Assembly: GCF_000265205.3 (NCBI RefSeq)
Contig: NC_018000.1
Span: 2,294,001 to 2,358,000, forward strand
Source of the DNA: Sinorhizobium fredii USDA 257
GTDB lineage: Bacteria; Pseudomonadota; Alphaproteobacteria; Rhizobiales; Rhizobiaceae
Length of the DNA: 64,000 nucleotides
Direction: 5' to 3'
Below, piece by piece: positions 62,851 to 64,000 of the stretch. Within the stretch, counting starts at the first letter, position 1. The number at the start of each line of letters is the position of its first letter. The notes below the pieces were generated by a model. That model did not search any database. It saw only the letters and a list, made by a program, of their open reading frames with translations, and had not been told where the DNA came from. The translations under genes were made by a program, and so were the position numbers.

Positions 62851-63423
62851 CTATCGAGTGAGCCGTGCCTCGCTCCACTCCAGCGCCTGCAGGTCCTCCA
62901 CCCGCGCCTCGCTATTGTCCGTCAGGATGAATTCGTCGATCTGCGGCGGCGCAACGCTGGTGCCGGAGAGCATCGAATGGATCTGGCCGCGATGGTGCTG
63001 GCCATGCAGAAAGACGTGCAGAAGCGTATCGGCGACGGTCTCCGTCAGTGTCCGGTCCGGCCAGGGGATGCTTATCTTTCGCGGTAGCGCCTCTGCCGTC
63101 AGAGCTTCGCAGAAATCGATCAGCCAGTCGTCGACTTCGGCCCGTTCGGCCGCGAATTCGGCGGCCGTCGCGCGGCTGCCCGGCGGTTTCGCCAGGCCGG
63201 CCAGGTCGCCCCGCAGCGTGTCGATATAGTATCGATCGGCATCGAGAAGGTGGACCATCGTTCCCTTGAGCGAGGGGAAGAAGGACGTCCGGGTCGCCTC
63301 CCATTCGCCGGGCTTCAGCGCCGTGCAGGCGCGATCGAGCCGTGCGTTGGCAAGGCGCGCATTGCGCGCCAGCTGGCGATAGGGCCGGCAGATGGGATCC
63401 TGCGGGAATGTCACGCTGTCCAT
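62851..63423 (-). CDS. DinB-family protein, 190 aa
   Basis: Four-helix DinB/YfiT-type fold with the metal-binding histidines H58 (GTMVHLLDADRYY), H140 and H144 (LLHVFLHGQHHRGQIHSML). The family includes thiol transferases and proteins of unknown function induced by DNA damage in Bacillus; bacterial homologues of this size are mostly uncharacterised. ATG at 63423 with GAGG upstream. It has no operon partner: the gene to its right is a truncated AraC regulator ending 194 bases away, on the same strand. Confidence 0.88.
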   Translation of the reverse strand: MDSVTFPQDPICRPYRQLARNARLANARLDRACTALKPGEWEATRTSFFPSLKGTMVHLLDADRYYIDTLRGDLAGLAKPPGSRATAAEFAAERAEVDDWLIDFCEALTAEALPRKISIPWPDRTLTETVADTLLHVFLHGQHHRGQIHSMLSGTSVAPPQIDEFILTDNSEARVEDLQALEWSEARLTR

Positions 63424-63617
63424 AGCTTGCCTCGCATCCTTGTGTTGACACTTTTGTGGCGGGTCCGGGAGGCGTCGTCAACGAGAAGATGCGCGTCGTT
63501 GCGGTATCGACCGCCTGGAGCACGGCGGATTCAAACACATTCATGCAGCGCGCTTTAGGACCTTGTTTTCATGCATGTCGTCATCCCAAGACCGCTGCCA
63601 CTTTTGGGCGACATGCA

Positions 63618-64000
63618 TTAGCTCTCGCGCCGCGGCTGGGCGAATTCCGGTATCTTGAAGCGCCGGCGGTAGCCTCCTGGTGTCACGCCCGTAAGGCGTT
63701 TGAAAAGACGGCGAAAGAATGCCGGTTCCTCGTAGCCAACCTGCCAGCTGATCTCATCGACCGAGGCCTCGGTCCGCTCGAGCCGCCGCTTGGCTTCCTC
63801 GATCCTCAGTCGCTGCACATAGGCGATCGGGCTCAGGCTCGTCGCACCGGTGAACCTGCGCTTGAAGGTGCGCTCGGTCAGTCCGGTGCGGCGGATCATC
63901 TCTTCGAGCGGATTGGCGACCGAGAAATGTGTGGCGAGCCAATCCTGGGCGGCGCGGATGGCGAGATCGTCATGGTCCCTGCGCCCCTCGAAGGTTATGT
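63618..64000 (-). CDS. C-terminal part of an AraC/GlxA-type regulator (cut by window edge)
   Basis: The frame continues to the right edge, so only the last 127 or so codons are seen. They contain the two AraC-type helix-turn-helix motifs (ANPLEEMIRRTGLTERTFKR, RFTGATSLSPIAYVQRLRI and ASVDEISWQVGYEEPAFFRR, LFKRLTGVTPGGYRRRF). The APIDWLA-like start QDWLATHFSVANPLEEM is typical of FtrA/GlxA-type regulators that have an N-terminal DJ-1/PfpI domain. The N-terminal domain lies outside the window, and so does the promoter. Target unknown. Confidence 0.85.
   Translation of the reverse strand, partial: ITFEGRRDHDDLAIRAAQDWLATHFSVANPLEEMIRRTGLTERTFKRRFTGATSLSPIAYVQRLRIEEAKRRLERTEASVDEISWQVGYEEPAFFRRLFKRLTGVTPGGYRRRFKIPEFAQPRRES

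Noticed and set aside
62645..62878. 77-codon frame on the minus strand between the isochorismatase-like and DinB-family genes
   Set aside because: No family recognised, overlaps the DinB end, and composition is unremarkable. It may be a scrap of an old gene but cannot be supported.
1..64000. CRISPR arrays, tRNA genes, insertion sequences, prophage
   Set aside because: No regularly spaced repeats, cloverleaf sequences, transposases or phage structural genes were seen.

Overview
The window looks like accessory DNA of a Rhizobiaceae alphaproteobacterium, most likely Sinorhizobium/Ensifer on a megaplasmid or chromid. This is inferred from the high GC with rhizobial codon use, the density of ABC, TRAP, TTT and BCCT transporters, a DUF1612-type plasmid-associated protein at the left edge, two vapBC-type toxin-antitoxin pairs, several decayed genes, and the absence of rRNA, tRNA and core biosynthetic operons. 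No insertion sequence, CRISPR array, replication origin or tRNA was recognised.

Layout. 0-7 kb: partial DUF1612 protein, an exported hypothetical, an EamA exporter divergent from a MocR regulator, a MscS channel, a TIGR02186 remnant and a BCCT transporter. 7-12.3 kb: a serine-cycle operon (sgaA, malyl-CoA lyase, mtkA, mtkB, and a possible hydroxypyruvate-reductase remnant) behind a LuxR-type regulator whose receiver lacks the phosphoacceptor Asp. 12.3-16.5 kb: a quiet gap with an orphan terminator, a frameshifted epimerase, a sorbosone-dehydrogenase-like protein and pcm. 16.5-23.1 kb: a LacI regulator divergent from an AfuABC-like ABC importer plus an inositol-monophosphatase-family enzyme. 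23.3-28.3 kb: a PheC-like periplasmic protein and a ugpBAEC glycerol-3-phosphate operon. 28.6-31.5 kb: a DHFR-like reductase, a decayed TetR gene and a GT21-like glycosyltransferase. 31.5-38.3 kb: a quinate/shikimate-type catabolic operon (TRAP dctQMP, shikimate dehydrogenase, bifunctional dehydroshikimate dehydratase) divergent from a TetR regulator.

38.4-42.9 kb: a small DnaB/RecA-like ATPase, a C45 Ntn-hydrolase, an MFS exporter divergent from an Lrp regulator, and a vapBC pair. 43-46.2 kb: a tctCBA tricarboxylate transporter. 46.4-52.7 kb: an rRNA pseudouridine synthase, a deleted DUF3300 gene, and a MarR regulator divergent from a fused 5-oxoprolinase. 52.8-56.2 kb: a fitAB-type pair, a VOC protein and an adenylate cyclase/TolB/TPR protein. 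56.3-61.3 kb: a PaoABC-like periplasmic molybdenum aldehyde oxidoreductase with an upstream AraC regulator. 61.5-64 kb: DUF2200, isochorismatase-like hydrolase, DinB-family protein and a truncated AraC/GlxA-type regulator.

The common theme is scavenging of plant or soil carbon: quinate/shikimate, tricarboxylates, phosphorylated sugars, glycerol-3-phosphate, betaines, oxoproline or hydantoins, and aldehydes. Most modules carry their own divergent or upstream regulator, and several have operator-like palindromes readable directly in the DNA. I found no wholly new system that I can defend. The best candidates for further work are the serine-cycle operon with its pseudo-receiver regulator, the sugar-phosphate importer plus phosphatase, the compact DnaB-like ATPase, and the paired operators of the two toxin-antitoxin loci.
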